DNA from: a virus
DNA: 57,494 bases
Virus record (IMG/VR): IMGVR_UViG_3300047318_000426
Location: 1-57,494 of that record
Reading direction: 5' to 3' (one strand)
Positions within the stretch are counted from its first letter, which is position 1, and every line of letters starts with the position of its first letter. The position numbers were made by a program, and so were the translations under genes. The notes below the pieces were generated by a model that saw only the letters and a program-made list of their open reading frames with translations, was not told the DNA's origin and made no database searches. Of the stretch, positions 1-8,718 are shown piece after piece.

Positions 1-166
1 CGGGCCCGATTTCTTGCGCGCACAAAATAGCCGGGAACTGACATCGTATTAGATGTCCCCCGGCCAGTCAGCGTCGCATGAATAGACGCCCTGTATAGGA
101 TTGGATAGACGTACCGTATGAATATGCACTCCCTATGGGGTGTCGATTTTTATACGGTATATTCGC
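1..166. promoter_or_regulatory. Left-end non-coding region with hairpin and promoter-like motifs
   Basis: No gene is seen before the tRNA. Positions 30-64 fold into a two-part hairpin: GCCGGG (30-35) pairs with CCCGGC (59-64), and GACATC (40-45) pairs with GATGTC (52-57). The motif GTATGAATATGC (116-127) followed by TATACGGTATATTC (151-164) recurs near the right end at 57364-57397. ACCGTAT (113-119) and ATACGGT (152-158) form an inverted pair. The region probably holds the promoter for the packaging/head operon and possibly end-recognition structure. This is inference from motifs only. Confidence 0.45.
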
Positions 167-240
167 CGCGGGATAGCTCAGTTCGGTAGAGCACCGGTTT
201 CATACACCGGGTGTCGCGGGTTCGAATCCCGCTCCCGCGG
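167..240 (+). tRNA. tRNA with CAU anticodon (Met, or Ile2 if modified)
   Basis: A full cloverleaf can be read: acceptor CGCGGGA (167-173) with TCCCGCG (233-239); D stem GCTC/GAGC (176-179, 189-192); anticodon stem CCGGT/ACCGG (194-198, 206-210) with loop TTCATAC and anticodon CAT at 201-203; T stem GCGGG/CCCGC with loop TTCGAAT. CCA is not encoded. The C1-G72 pair and the absence of three G-C pairs next to the anticodon loop argue against an initiator tRNA. The discriminator is G. Confidence 0.93.
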
Positions 241-261
241 TCATTCAAGGAAAGGGCGACG

Positions 262-585
262 ATGAGCGACTTCCGCGACGCCATCGCCTCCGATGATCGA
301 CGCGGCGCCCTCAACGCCTTGCGTGATCAGATCGCTGCCAAGCTGGACGCGGGCGAGTGCAGGCATTGCGGCGGTCCGCGCGGTGAGGCAGCGGGGCTGG
401 CCAGCCTCGCCCTTCGGCTCATGAAGATCTTCGAAGCACTCGACGCGCTCCCTGATGAGCGGGAGGTGTCCAAGCGCGATGACCTTGCTGCAAAGCGAAC
501 CATCCGTCGCCATGGGGTATCAGCGACCTCGGATCATGCGGACGCCGACCGGGGTAGTCAGCAGCGCGGGCCCGGAAGTCATTGA
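262..585 (+). CDS. Putative terminase small subunit
   Basis: 107 residues, starting at ATG 262, 21 nt after the tRNA, with a purine-rich AAGG stretch upstream. The middle is helical (RRGALNALRDQIAAKLD, then a second amphipathic helix around residues 48-65), the pattern of actinophage TerS-like proteins that bind packaging DNA. A Cys-x-x-Cys pair (residues ~33-36) lies between the helices. It overlaps the large terminase gene by 107 nt in another frame. The role is inferred mainly from position and helix pattern; no clear HTH can be named. Confidence 0.55.
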   Translation: MSDFRDAIASDDRRGALNALRDQIAAKLDAGECRHCGGPRGEAAGLASLALRLMKIFEALDALPDEREVSKRDDLAAKRTIRRHGVSATSDHADADRGSQQRGPGSH

Positions 586-2062
586 GCTTGCTGCCAGCGC
601 CGGTCTGCATCTGGACCCGTGGGAATGCCTAGTTCTCACCGAGGCGCTGAGCGAACGGATCAACGGCACCTGGGCGGCCAGTGAGGTCAACCTGGTCGTC
701 AGTCGCCAGAACGGCAAGGGCTCCATCCTGGAAGCCGTCGAGTTGGCTGATCTCTTCCTGCTCGACACCGAGATGACGATTCACTCGGCGCACCTTTTCG
801 ACACGTCGAAAGAGGCGCAGACGCGACTTCTCACTCTCATTGAAGCGTCGCCCGACCTGGACCGCTTCATGAGTAGCCATGGCGGCAAGGTGTGGCAGGC
901 GAGCGGCCAAGAGGGTATCGAGCTGCGGCGTGACAGAAAGAAGCGCCGCCTCAAATTCAAGACCCGCACCAAGGGTGGCGGGCGTGGCCTGACGGGCGAC
1001 CGCGTCATCATCGACGAAGCCATGTACTACACGCCCGAGCAGGATGCGGCGCTGCGCCCCACCCTCTCCGCTCGACCCAATCCGCAACTGTGGATGACAG
1101 CTTCGGCGGGTACCAAAGACTCACTCCAGCTCGGCATTGCTCGGAACCGTGCCCTGGAAGACAAGCCCTCCCGGCAGTGCTACATGGAATGGTCGATCGT
1201 TCCGCACACGCAGTTCTGCGGAAGCGACTGCGACCGGCATGACCGATCGGCACTGCCCAAGGACTTTGAGGATCTCTCCCTGGGCGAGCAGGGCCGAATC
1301 TTTGACGAGCTGGTTCGCTCCTATGCTCGCGCGAATCCCGGCCTCGGCTACCGGCTCACCGTGGAGAGCATCGAATCCGAGCGGCTGGCTATGAGCGAAG
1401 AGACGTTCATGCGCGAGCGTCTGGGCGTCGGCGACTGGCCCATCGTGGGCGAGGCGTCTTGGCGGGTCATCTCGAAACGGGCGTGGGACAACGTCGCCGA
1501 CGAAGAGTCCCAAATCGCGGATGGCGGCGCTGTGTGCTTCGCGATCGACGTGACTCCAGAGCGCTCCATGGCGTGCATCGCGGTCGCGGGACGCCGCGAA
1601 GACGGATTTGATCACGTCGAAATTGTCGACCATCGCCCCGGCACCACGTGGGTCGCCCAGCGGATTGCCGAGCTGAAGAAACGCCACCGCCCGCGGGCGG
1701 TCATCATCGGCGGTTTCGGGGCGGCAGCATCCCTCATTCCGGACGTTGAGGCAGCGGGGATTGAGGTGGTCAAGGCGTCCACCAGTGAGCGCTCAGCAGC
1801 CTGTGGCGGCTTCCACGATGCCGTGGTCCGACCGCGTAACGCCGCCCCCGACTGGGCGCCCACACTGCGCCACATCGCCCAGCCTGCCTTGACTGCGGCG
1901 GTCGCCGCTGCCGAGCGGCAAGCTGTGGGCCGTGAGGCGTGGGCCTGGACGCGGGCCTCTGCCTCCGCAGACATCTCGCCGCTTGTCACGGCCACCCTGG
2001 CTCGCTGGGGCTGTGCGAAGTATGGCCGGAAGACAACACGGCCACGAGCCGCATGGGCCTGA
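479..2062 (+). CDS. terL: Terminase large subunit
   Basis: 527 residues. This is the ATP-driven DNA packaging motor that docks on the portal and cuts concatemers. The Walker A-like SRQNGKGS is at residues 75-82 and Walker B VIIDEA at 176-181. The C-terminal half contains a nuclease-like segment with an acidic residue in FAIDVTPE. ATG 479 is chosen because GGAGGT at 462-467 sits at good spacing; an upstream in-frame ATG at 455 has no ribosome site. The gene begins inside the TerS reading frame, which suggests translational coupling. Confidence 0.93.
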   Translation: MTLLQSEPSVAMGYQRPRIMRTPTGVVSSAGPEVIELAASAGLHLDPWECLVLTEALSERINGTWAASEVNLVVSRQNGKGSILEAVELADLFLLDTEMTIHSAHLFDTSKEAQTRLLTLIEASPDLDRFMSSHGGKVWQASGQEGIELRRDRKKRRLKFKTRTKGGGRGLTGDRVIIDEAMYYTPEQDAALRPTLSARPNPQLWMTASAGTKDSLQLGIARNRALEDKPSRQCYMEWSIVPHTQFCGSDCDRHDRSALPKDFEDLSLGEQGRIFDELVRSYARANPGLGYRLTVESIESERLAMSEETFMRERLGVGDWPIVGEASWRVISKRAWDNVADEESQIADGGAVCFAIDVTPERSMACIAVAGRREDGFDHVEIVDHRPGTTWVAQRIAELKKRHRPRAVIIGGFGAAASLIPDVEAAGIEVVKASTSERSAACGGFHDAVVRPRNAAPDWAPTLRHIAQPALTAAVAAAERQAVGREAWAWTRASASADISPLVTATLARWGCAKYGRKTTRPRAAWA

Positions 2063-2076
2063 AGGGGGGTGACCTG

Positions 2077-3654
2077 ATGGGGCTGTTCGGCTGGACGCGG
2101 AAGTCGGAACGCAAGAGCTTCTCGGAGCCCCCCTTCTGGGCGTCCGACGCGATGAAGGGTGTCCAGTTCCTCTCCCCTCCGTCGGGCGACAAGGAGCGTA
2201 TCGAGAACGACTTTGAGGGGTATGTCAACGGCGCCTTCAAGCGCAACGGCCCCATCTTCGCCTGCATGATGGCGCGGCAACTGGTCTTCTCTGAGGCTCG
2301 TTTTCAGTATCGCCGTTTCGAGAAGGGTCGCCCCACCGACCTGTTCGGGGACAAGGGTCTGGCTCTGCTGGAGAACCCGTGGCCCGCGGGCACAACCGGT
2401 GAGCTGCTGGGGCGGATGATCCAGGATGCCGACCTGGCTGGTAACGCCTTCAACACCACTACGGATGACCGGGCGCGGTACGGCCACGCCTCACGCGGCG
2501 GCCCTGGTCGGCGCGTTGTGCGTATGCGTCCGGACTGGGTGACGCTCGTCCTCGGCTCCAAGTCGGGATCCCTCACCGCCCTGGACACCAGGCTGGTCGG
2601 CGTCTTGTATGAGCCAAAGTCCAGAACTGGACTGGGTAACGTCGCGGACACCAGGGATTCGGTCCTCCTACTTCCGGACGAGGTCAGCCACTTCAGCCCG
2701 ATCCCGGACCCGATCGCCCGTCACCGGGGCATGTCGTGGCTCACTCCCATCATTCGGGACATTGAGGCCGATAGCTCGGCAACTGTGCACAAGCGGACCT
2801 TCTTTGATCATGCTGCCGTGCCTAACATGGTGGTCAAGTTCGATAAGGACACCGCCGAGGACGCGTTCCAGGAGTTCGTCGAGAAGTTCAAGGAAGAGCA
2901 TCAGGGTGCGTGGAACGCGTACAAGACGCTCTTCCTGATGGGTGGAGCGGATGTCACGCCGCTCACTCACGACTTCCGACAGATGGAGTTCACACAGACC
3001 GTTGGCAAGGGCGAGGCGCGTATCGCGACCGCCGCTGGCGTTCCTGCGTCATGGGTTGGATTCTCTGAGGGCTTGCAGGGGAGTTCGCTTAACGCGGGCA
3101 ACTTCAGCGCCGCTCGTCGGCGGTTCGCTGATGGCACAATTCGCCCACTCTGGCGCATGGCTGCGGCCAGCTTGCAGCCCCTGCTCGACGACGTGCCCGC
3201 GGGTGCGTCTCTGTGGTACGACGAGCGGGACATCGCGTTCCTGCGCGAAGACTCCAAAGACCGCGCAGAGATCCTGCGTATCGAGTTGAACGCGGTCGAC
3301 GCCGGAGTGAAGGCCGGATTCGACACCGATGCTGTTGTTGAGGCTGTTCGCGACAACGACATCAGTAAGCTGATGGGCCGACACACAGGCCTCGTTTCCG
3401 TCCAGATGCAGCCGCCCGCCAACGTCGACGAGAACAATACTCAAAAGGCAGCCGACGTTCTCAGCGTCCAGGCGAACACGGTCGCCACGCTTCTCGGCGG
3501 TCGCTTTACCGAAGAGTCCGTTATCGCGGCAGTTGACGCCGGGGATCTCTCGCTGCTTGAGATTGATGAAGCGCAGCCTGCCCAGTTGCCGTCAGTATCG
3601 CCCGCACCCGACGAACAGCTACCACCAGCAGACAAGCCGGGAGGCGGTCAGTGA
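2077..3654 (+). CDS. Portal protein
   Basis: 525 residues, HK97/SPP1-type phage portal. It forms the dodecameric ring at the capsid vertex through which DNA enters and to which the connectors and tail attach. Family features include an acidic and aromatic N-terminal wing, a central region with GMSWLTPI, and the ASWVGFSEGLQGSS segment before the C-terminal helices. ATG 2077 follows a strong AGGGGGGT site; the in-frame ATG 2053 overlaps terL. The last ~40 residues are Pro/Gln-rich and likely flexible. Confidence 0.92.
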   Translation: MGLFGWTRKSERKSFSEPPFWASDAMKGVQFLSPPSGDKERIENDFEGYVNGAFKRNGPIFACMMARQLVFSEARFQYRRFEKGRPTDLFGDKGLALLENPWPAGTTGELLGRMIQDADLAGNAFNTTTDDRARYGHASRGGPGRRVVRMRPDWVTLVLGSKSGSLTALDTRLVGVLYEPKSRTGLGNVADTRDSVLLLPDEVSHFSPIPDPIARHRGMSWLTPIIRDIEADSSATVHKRTFFDHAAVPNMVVKFDKDTAEDAFQEFVEKFKEEHQGAWNAYKTLFLMGGADVTPLTHDFRQMEFTQTVGKGEARIATAAGVPASWVGFSEGLQGSSLNAGNFSAARRRFADGTIRPLWRMAAASLQPLLDDVPAGASLWYDERDIAFLREDSKDRAEILRIELNAVDAGVKAGFDTDAVVEAVRDNDISKLMGRHTGLVSVQMQPPANVDENNTQKAADVLSVQANTVATLLGGRFTEESVIAAVDAGDLSLLEIDEAQPAQLPSVSPAPDEQLPPADKPGGGQ

Positions 3655-4973
3655 TGCATGAAAAGGCGCTCCACGGCGTGGAGTTCAAGGACGCAGGCAA
3701 CGGTGCTGTTGAGGCTGTGTTCGCCACCCTGGGCGTGAGGGACTTGGATTCCGACGTCACCCTCAAGGGCGCCTTCGAGGAGGGTGCTCCTGTCCGCATC
3801 TCCGCATATAACCATGCGAGCTGGGAAGGCGCGCTGCCGATCGGCAAGGGAACCATCCACGAAGAAGGCGACAAGGCTGTCTTTCGTGGCGAGTTCTTCA
3901 AGACTCAGGCCGCACAGGATACGCGGGAAGCCCTCAAAGGCCTGGGCGAAATGGCCGAATGGTCATACGGGTTCGATGTTAAGGACTCCGAGTCCGGTGA
4001 GCATGAAGGCAAGAGTGTCCGATTCCTCAAGTCCCTGAAGGTGTACGAGGTGTCGCCGGTTCTCCTGGGCGCTGCAGGCCCTGGTCGCACTGGCACCATC
4101 GACGTCAAGCGCACCTTCAGCGCCGAAGATCGCCACCGTATGGCGGGGAACGGTCAGGCAATGGCCGATGGTTCTTTTCCTATTGCCAACGTACAAGACC
4201 TCCGTAACGCCATTCAGGCGATCGGTCGAGCCAAGGACCCGGTAGCGGCACGGCGCCACATCATGCGCCGCGCCCGAGCCCTGAACGCCACCAACCTCAT
4301 TCCCGATGACTGGACCAAGGCGCAGAGTGGATTCGTTGCCGCTATCCGTGGAGCCATCCCGGTACACGAAACGGGTGTCGTGTCCCAGAGGTGGGACGGC
4401 GCCGGAACCGTGAAGGCGCTCTACGATGACGCGCGCCCGTCTGAACTACGTACTGTGTACGCATGGGTCAGCCCCGAAGGCGACCCCGAAGTGAAATCCT
4501 CGTACAGGTTCCCGCATCATCACGGCATCGGTGGACCTGCAAACATCCGCGCCTGCCTCGCGGGTATCGCCGTCCTCAACGGGGCACGCGATGGCGCTGG
4601 CATCCCCGAAGGGGACCGTAAGGCCGCATACGACCACCTGGCCGCGCACCTCATGGACGCGGACAGGGAACCGCCTCAGCTGCGTACAGCCGACGGCGAA
4701 ACAAAGAAGCAAAGGTTCGGCGACGAGGCGAGCACCGTGCTTGCCAACCTGTCGGGCCTGATCGATCGTGCAACGGACGTCATGGCGCTCCGGACGCGTA
4801 AGGGCAGAGGCATGTCGCCCGCCACCGCAGATCTCCTGCTTTGGATCGGCGATGATCTGGCGCGACTCAAGTCCCTGCTTGAGCACCCCATTCAGGACGA
4901 TGAGCCGCAGCCCAGCGACGACGAAATCGCCGCCGCACTGATGGCTGCAGTTGCTCGCGTTCACGGAATCTGA
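3654..4973 (+). CDS. HK97-type prohead protease with C-terminal extension
   Basis: 439 residues. The N-terminal ~140 residues match the S78 prohead protease family, with likely catalytic His54 (AYNHASW) and Ser104 (EWSYGF). The enzyme cleaves capsid and scaffold during head maturation. A second segment at about residues 165-215 (FPIANVQDLRNAI, then RAKDPVAARRHI) matches a DUF6582-like domain seen in actinophage proteases. A third at ~230-345 contains YRFPHHH and NIRACLAGIAVLNGA. GTG 3651 lies in frame just upstream; ATG 3654 overlaps the portal stop by one base and spaces better from GGAGGC. Confidence 0.88.
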   Translation: MHEKALHGVEFKDAGNGAVEAVFATLGVRDLDSDVTLKGAFEEGAPVRISAYNHASWEGALPIGKGTIHEEGDKAVFRGEFFKTQAAQDTREALKGLGEMAEWSYGFDVKDSESGEHEGKSVRFLKSLKVYEVSPVLLGAAGPGRTGTIDVKRTFSAEDRHRMAGNGQAMADGSFPIANVQDLRNAIQAIGRAKDPVAARRHIMRRARALNATNLIPDDWTKAQSGFVAAIRGAIPVHETGVVSQRWDGAGTVKALYDDARPSELRTVYAWVSPEGDPEVKSSYRFPHHHGIGGPANIRACLAGIAVLNGARDGAGIPEGDRKAAYDHLAAHLMDADREPPQLRTADGETKKQRFGDEASTVLANLSGLIDRATDVMALRTRKGRGMSPATADLLLWIGDDLARLKSLLEHPIQDDEPQPSDDEIAAALMAAVARVHGI

Positions 4974-4987
4974 GAAAGGAGAGAGCC

Positions 4988-6250
4988 ATGACTGATGACG
5001 ATCGCATTATCGAGTTCCCCGCACTCAAGGAAGCTCAAGGCAAGCTGGACGCTAAGCGCAAGGGCCTCCGCGACATCCTTGCTGAGGCCGGTCCCGACCT
5101 GGACATGACCAAGGTGAAGTCCATCGCGGGCGACAATCACGCCAAGGTCGCCGAGGTCGGCAAGCTCAACAGGGAAATCGACGACGTCAAGAAGCATGTT
5201 GACGAGCTGCTCGTTGTCGCCCGCGCGGCGGCTGAGGCCAAGCGTCAGCCCGAAGGTGGAGAGCGCGGCTCTGAGCCTGGCTCCGAGCCCGAGCGCAAGA
5301 CCGGGAAGCTCATCACCCCTGGTCGGGCGTTCGTCCAGTCGCAGGCGTTCAAGGGCTTCCGCCCCGGCTCCGGCTCTGGCCCCATCGCCCAGATGGACGT
5401 CTCACTGAAGACGCTGTTCGCGACCTCCGCGGGCTGGGACTCCGAGGACACCCGTACCGGCCGCGTGGAGCTGTCTCCGCAGCGCCCGGCGCCGCACGTG
5501 GTGGACTTCCTCCCCCAGACCACCACCAATCAGTCCGCGATCGTGTACATGGAGGAGACCACCTTCACGAACGCGGCGACGGAAACCGCCGAAGCGGGCA
5601 CCTACCAGGAAGCCACCCTCGCCCTCACCGAGCGGACTCAGACCGTTCGCAAGGTGGCCGTCTTCCTGCCCGTCACCGACGAGCAGTTCGAGGACGAGCC
5701 GCGCGCCGAGGCGTACGTCAACAACCGGCTCCCCTTCATGGTCCGCCAGCGGCTCGACCTTCAGGCGCTACGTGGCTCCGGCACCGGCTCCCCGGCCGAA
5801 CTCCTCGGCACCGAGAGCGTCGTCGGCATCCAGACCCAGGCACTGGGCGCGGACTCCATCCCGGACGCCATCTACAAGGCGGCCCGGAAGATCCGCGACG
5901 ACGGCTTCGCCGAGCCGAACGTGTGCTTCATCGCCCCGTCCAAGTGGGAAACCGTTCGCCTCCTCAAGACCGCGGACGGCATCTACATCTGGGGCCACCC
6001 GAGCATCCCCGGCCCGTTCACCATCTGGGGCATCCCCGTGGTCGAAACCACCGCGGTCACCTCCACCAAGGCCGTGCTGGGCGACTACGCGAACTACTCG
6101 GAGCTGGCGGTTCGCCGCGGGCTTGACGTCCAGGTAACTAACAGTCACTCAACTTACTTCATAGAAGGCAAGTTGGCCATTCGCGCTGATGTGCGAGTCG
6201 CCTTTGTGCACTACAGGCCCAAAGCGTTTGCCGCGGTCACGGGACTTTGA
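4988..6250 (+). CDS. Major capsid protein, HK97 fold
   Basis: 420 residues. The N-terminal ~105 residues are charged and helical (a delta-domain-like scaffold probably removed by the protease upstream). The HK97-family shell domain follows, with LPVTDEQFEDEP, the long-helix region QRLDLQALRGSGTG, PSKWETVRLLK, and a C-terminal segment IRADVRVAFVHYRPKAFA. AAAGGAGAGAG lies just before ATG 4988. It forms the icosahedral shell. Confidence 0.95.
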   Translation: MTDDDRIIEFPALKEAQGKLDAKRKGLRDILAEAGPDLDMTKVKSIAGDNHAKVAEVGKLNREIDDVKKHVDELLVVARAAAEAKRQPEGGERGSEPGSEPERKTGKLITPGRAFVQSQAFKGFRPGSGSGPIAQMDVSLKTLFATSAGWDSEDTRTGRVELSPQRPAPHVVDFLPQTTTNQSAIVYMEETTFTNAATETAEAGTYQEATLALTERTQTVRKVAVFLPVTDEQFEDEPRAEAYVNNRLPFMVRQRLDLQALRGSGTGSPAELLGTESVVGIQTQALGADSIPDAIYKAARKIRDDGFAEPNVCFIAPSKWETVRLLKTADGIYIWGHPSIPGPFTIWGIPVVETTAVTSTKAVLGDYANYSELAVRRGLDVQVTNSHSTYFIEGKLAIRADVRVAFVHYRPKAFAAVTGL

Positions 6251-6257
6251 TCTTGGT

Positions 6258-6283
6258 CTCCACTTTTTTGTTGTAGAGTGGAG
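6258..6283 (+). promoter_or_regulatory. Hairpin covering the ribosome site of the HNH gene
   Basis: CTCCACT (6258-6264) pairs perfectly with AGTGGAG (6277-6283) across a 12-nt T-rich loop. The right arm contains the purine-rich ribosome site directly before ATG 6286, so the fold should hide the start region. Restricting translation of a nuclease from read-through transcripts is known for I-TevI in phage T4; applying that here is inference. Confidence 0.55.
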
Positions 6284-6285
6284 GC

Positions 6286-6909
6286 ATGAGACGAGGGAGC
6301 TGTGTTGACTGCGGGCAGGGGACCGAGAGCCGTGGGGCCGTCGGTCCCCTGCCGAGAAGATGCGAGCAGTGCAAGCGGCAGTACATCGCGAAGAAGAACG
6401 CAGCGGCGCGCGCCAAGATAAAGAAGCGTTCGCCGGTCGTCACGTGCACAGATTGCGGTATCGAGCTGGAGTGGTCCGGTAAGGGTCGCCCAAAGGATCG
6501 TTGCGACTCATGCCGGATCGAGCACAACCGCGTGGGGGCGAAAGAGCGTTGGGCCGCATGGGCCGAGGCCGACCCAGAGCGGGCTCGGGAGCATTGGCGC
6601 CAGCAGTACCGGAAGCACGCTGAGCGCATCCGTGCCAGCAAGCTTGACCAGCACTACCGCTACAACTACGGCATCACGCGTACCGAGCGGGATCAGATGG
6701 AGGTTGACCAGGGTGGCGTTTGCGCCATCTGTGGCGGCCTCCCCCATCCGAATCACAATGGATCTCGACTTCAGGTCGACCATTGTCACGACACGGGCGC
6801 GGTTCGTAACTTGCTATGCGGTAACTGCAACACCATGATCGGCCTAGCTGGACATGACCCCGCACGACTGCTCGCAGCAGCGAAGTACCTGGAAAAGTGG
6901 TCCCGTTAG
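6286..6909 (+). CDS. HNH / recombination endonuclease VII family nuclease
   Basis: 207 residues. The C-terminal third has the endonuclease VII signature: CAICGG, then LQVDHCHDTGAVRNLLCGNCN. This is a Zn-binding HNH fold cutting DNA. The N-terminus has further Cys pairs (CVDC, CEQC, CTDC, CDSC), suggesting two zinc ribbons for DNA recognition. It sits alone between the capsid gene and other virion genes, with its own hairpin-covered start, the usual setting of a free-standing homing-type nuclease. Confidence 0.87.
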   Translation: MRRGSCVDCGQGTESRGAVGPLPRRCEQCKRQYIAKKNAAARAKIKKRSPVVTCTDCGIELEWSGKGRPKDRCDSCRIEHNRVGAKERWAAWAEADPERAREHWRQQYRKHAERIRASKLDQHYRYNYGITRTERDQMEVDQGGVCAICGGLPHPNHNGSRLQVDHCHDTGAVRNLLCGNCNTMIGLAGHDPARLLAAAKYLEKWSR

Positions 6910-6936
6910 AGCCAGGCGAGGGCACGGGGAGGGGCT

Positions 6937-7437
6937 ATGCCTCCCGACCCCTGGACGGTGGAAACGCTGCGGGTGTTCATGCAGGAGCGCTACGGGGACT
7001 TGCGCATCCTGTTGGACGAGCGCTACCAGACGCAGACCAAGGCGCTCGAAGCTGCGTTCACTGCTCAGCAGACTGCTATGCACGCCGCCTTGCAGTCTGC
7101 CGAGAAGGCCGTGGAAGCCGCTTTGCGGTCTTCTGAGAAGGCTGTGGCTAAAGCGGAGGTTGCTGCCGAGAAGCGGTTTGAGTCGGTTAACGAGTTTCGC
7201 GCTCAACTGGCAGACCAGGCGCAGACTTTCGTTAGTCGGGGCGAGTTGGATATCAGGATCGCCGCTTTGAGCGAGAGGGTCGACGAGCTGAACACGAAAG
7301 CCTCATTGTTGGCGTCGCGTATGGATAGCGCCCAGGGCTCCATGCAGGGGTCGCGCGTGACGGTCGGTAACATGTATATGATTATTATTGCTTTTGCTGC
7401 GATAGCGGGAATCATAGGATTCACCTTCTCGCGTTAA
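6937..7437 (+). CDS. Coiled-coil protein with C-terminal membrane anchor
   Basis: 166 residues. Residues ~25-130 are an Ala/Glu/Gln-rich coiled coil containing two similar units (ALQSAEKAVEAAL, ALRSSEKAVAKAE). Residues ~144-163 (MYMIIIAFAAIAGIIGFTF) are one membrane helix. This type is common near actinophage structural genes, with unknown role. GGGGAGG precedes ATG 6937. Position in the head module argues for a virion or assembly function, but holin-like activity cannot be excluded. Confidence 0.75.
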   Translation: MPPDPWTVETLRVFMQERYGDLRILLDERYQTQTKALEAAFTAQQTAMHAALQSAEKAVEAALRSSEKAVAKAEVAAEKRFESVNEFRAQLADQAQTFVSRGELDIRIAALSERVDELNTKASLLASRMDSAQGSMQGSRVTVGNMYMIIIAFAAIAGIIGFTFSR

Positions 7438-7479
7438 GCCGAATTGGGCCAGCGTGGTCCGCAACCCAAGGAGCAAGAC

Positions 7480-8049
7480 ATGCCCGACGGCACCTACGGT
7501 CAGTACCAGACGGGCCGTTCCCGAATCCTCTCGTACAGCTTCGGCGCCCCGGCACTCGGAGCAACCACCGCCGTTCACGCGGCAGTCACGGATACCGGAT
7601 CGCAGCAGGTCGTTACGACCGGCATCACCGACCCGGTCGTCTGCCGTAACGTCACCGCCACTGCTGGTGGGACCTCGACTGACATCAAGGCCATCACGGT
7701 CACGGTCGCCGGAACTAACATCTGGGGCCAGGTCATCTCTGAAGTGCTGCCCGCCTTCACGGTGGACACCGCCGGGACGGTTGTCGGCAACAAGGCGTTC
7801 GCCACGGTCACCAGCATCACGATCCCGGCGCATGACGGTACGGGTGCAACCACCGCCATCGGTACCGGTGCGAAGCTGGGCCTGCCGGTCACACTCCCCC
7901 GCAAGTCGTTCATCGGCGCATGGGTGGACAACGCAGCCGAGACCATCTCCGCGTCCGTCGTGGATGATGACGAGGTCGAGAAGAACACCATAACGATGAC
8001 GACCGCCCTGAACGGCGTGAAGGTGTTCGTCCTGGACTACTACCGGTAG
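7480..8049 (+). CDS. Putative capsid decoration / virion beta-sandwich protein
   Basis: 189 residues, rich in Thr, Val, Ala and Gly in alternating beta-strand patterns, with no signal peptide. The start is ATG 7480 after AAGGAG; an in-frame TTG at 7444 lacks a ribosome site. The composition and its location just after the capsid gene suggest a head-surface protein. I do not recognise a named domain. Confidence 0.65.
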   Translation: MPDGTYGQYQTGRSRILSYSFGAPALGATTAVHAAVTDTGSQQVVTTGITDPVVCRNVTATAGGTSTDIKAITVTVAGTNIWGQVISEVLPAFTVDTAGTVVGNKAFATVTSITIPAHDGTGATTAIGTGAKLGLPVTLPRKSFIGAWVDNAAETISASVVDDDEVEKNTITMTTALNGVKVFVLDYYR

Positions 8050-8058
8050 AGGCTGCTC

Positions 8059-8319
8059 ATGGCACTCGCGTACAACCACGGGGAAGATGATCCGGTGAGC
8101 GACACAGTTATCATCGACAGGCGCTGGTGCCTGGTCGAGGACGGTACCCGCGTTGTGCCTGAGGGGGATCCCGAGGGCCGGTGGCTCCATTGGGTCCCCG
8201 GTGCCGCGGTTCCTCGCGCGGAAGCCGAGCGCCTGGGCGCCATCAAGCCCGCACCGAAGGCCAAGCCCGCACCGAAGGCCAAGATGTCTCAGCCTGCCGA
8301 AAACAAGAGGCGGCGATAG
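8059..8319 (+). CDS. Small conserved head-module protein
   Basis: 86 residues. The N-terminal two thirds (RRWCLVEDGTRVVPEGDPEG, then WVPGAAVPRAEAERLG) resemble small proteins that accompany actinophage head genes. The C-terminus is a Lys/Pro/Ala tail with a duplicated KPAPKA unit. AGAGG precedes ATG 8059; GTG 8095 is an alternative start. No function is known to me. Confidence 0.6.
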   Translation: MALAYNHGEDDPVSDTVIIDRRWCLVEDGTRVVPEGDPEGRWLHWVPGAAVPRAEAERLGAIKPAPKAKPAPKAKMSQPAENKRRR

Positions 8320-8322
8320 GCC

Positions 8323-8709
8323 ATGGCGAACGTCATAGACGCAACACCGTCTCGCTACTTCGAGGTGTACGCGAGCGCGGCCCGCACCACTACTCCGGAC
8401 ACGATGGAGTACGAGCTGCCATCTGGAGTCCAGGCCGGACACTTTGTGCTCGACGTCACGGCGGTCGCGTCAACTCCCAGCCTCGTCTTCAAGGTTGAGG
8501 GTGTCGACCGTGTATCCGGCAAGGTGTATTCCATCCTGACCGGTGCCGCCGTAGCGACGGCGGTCACGACCGTGTATCGGGTCGGCCCCGGCCTTACCGC
8601 TGCAACCAACCTGGTGGCGAACGACTACCTTCCGCCGTACATTCGGTTCACGGTCACTCACGGAAACGCTAACTCCGCCACGTATACGCTGTCTGGCTCT
8701 GTGGCGTAA
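8323..8709 (+). CDS. Putative virion structural protein
   Basis: 128 residues, almost wholly beta-strand-like, ending in FTVTHGNANSATYTLSGSVA. The second half of the tail-tube-like protein at 18227-18949 has a similar pattern (strand-turn-strand with TFTATA and a terminal YGVSF), so both may carry the same small beta domain. It starts 3 nt after the preceding stop. Confidence 0.55.
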   Translation: MANVIDATPSRYFEVYASAARTTTPDTMEYELPSGVQAGHFVLDVTAVASTPSLVFKVEGVDRVSGKVYSILTGAAVATAVTTVYRVGPGLTAATNLVANDYLPPYIRFTVTHGNANSATYTLSGSVA

Positions 8710-8718
8710 GGAGACGCA

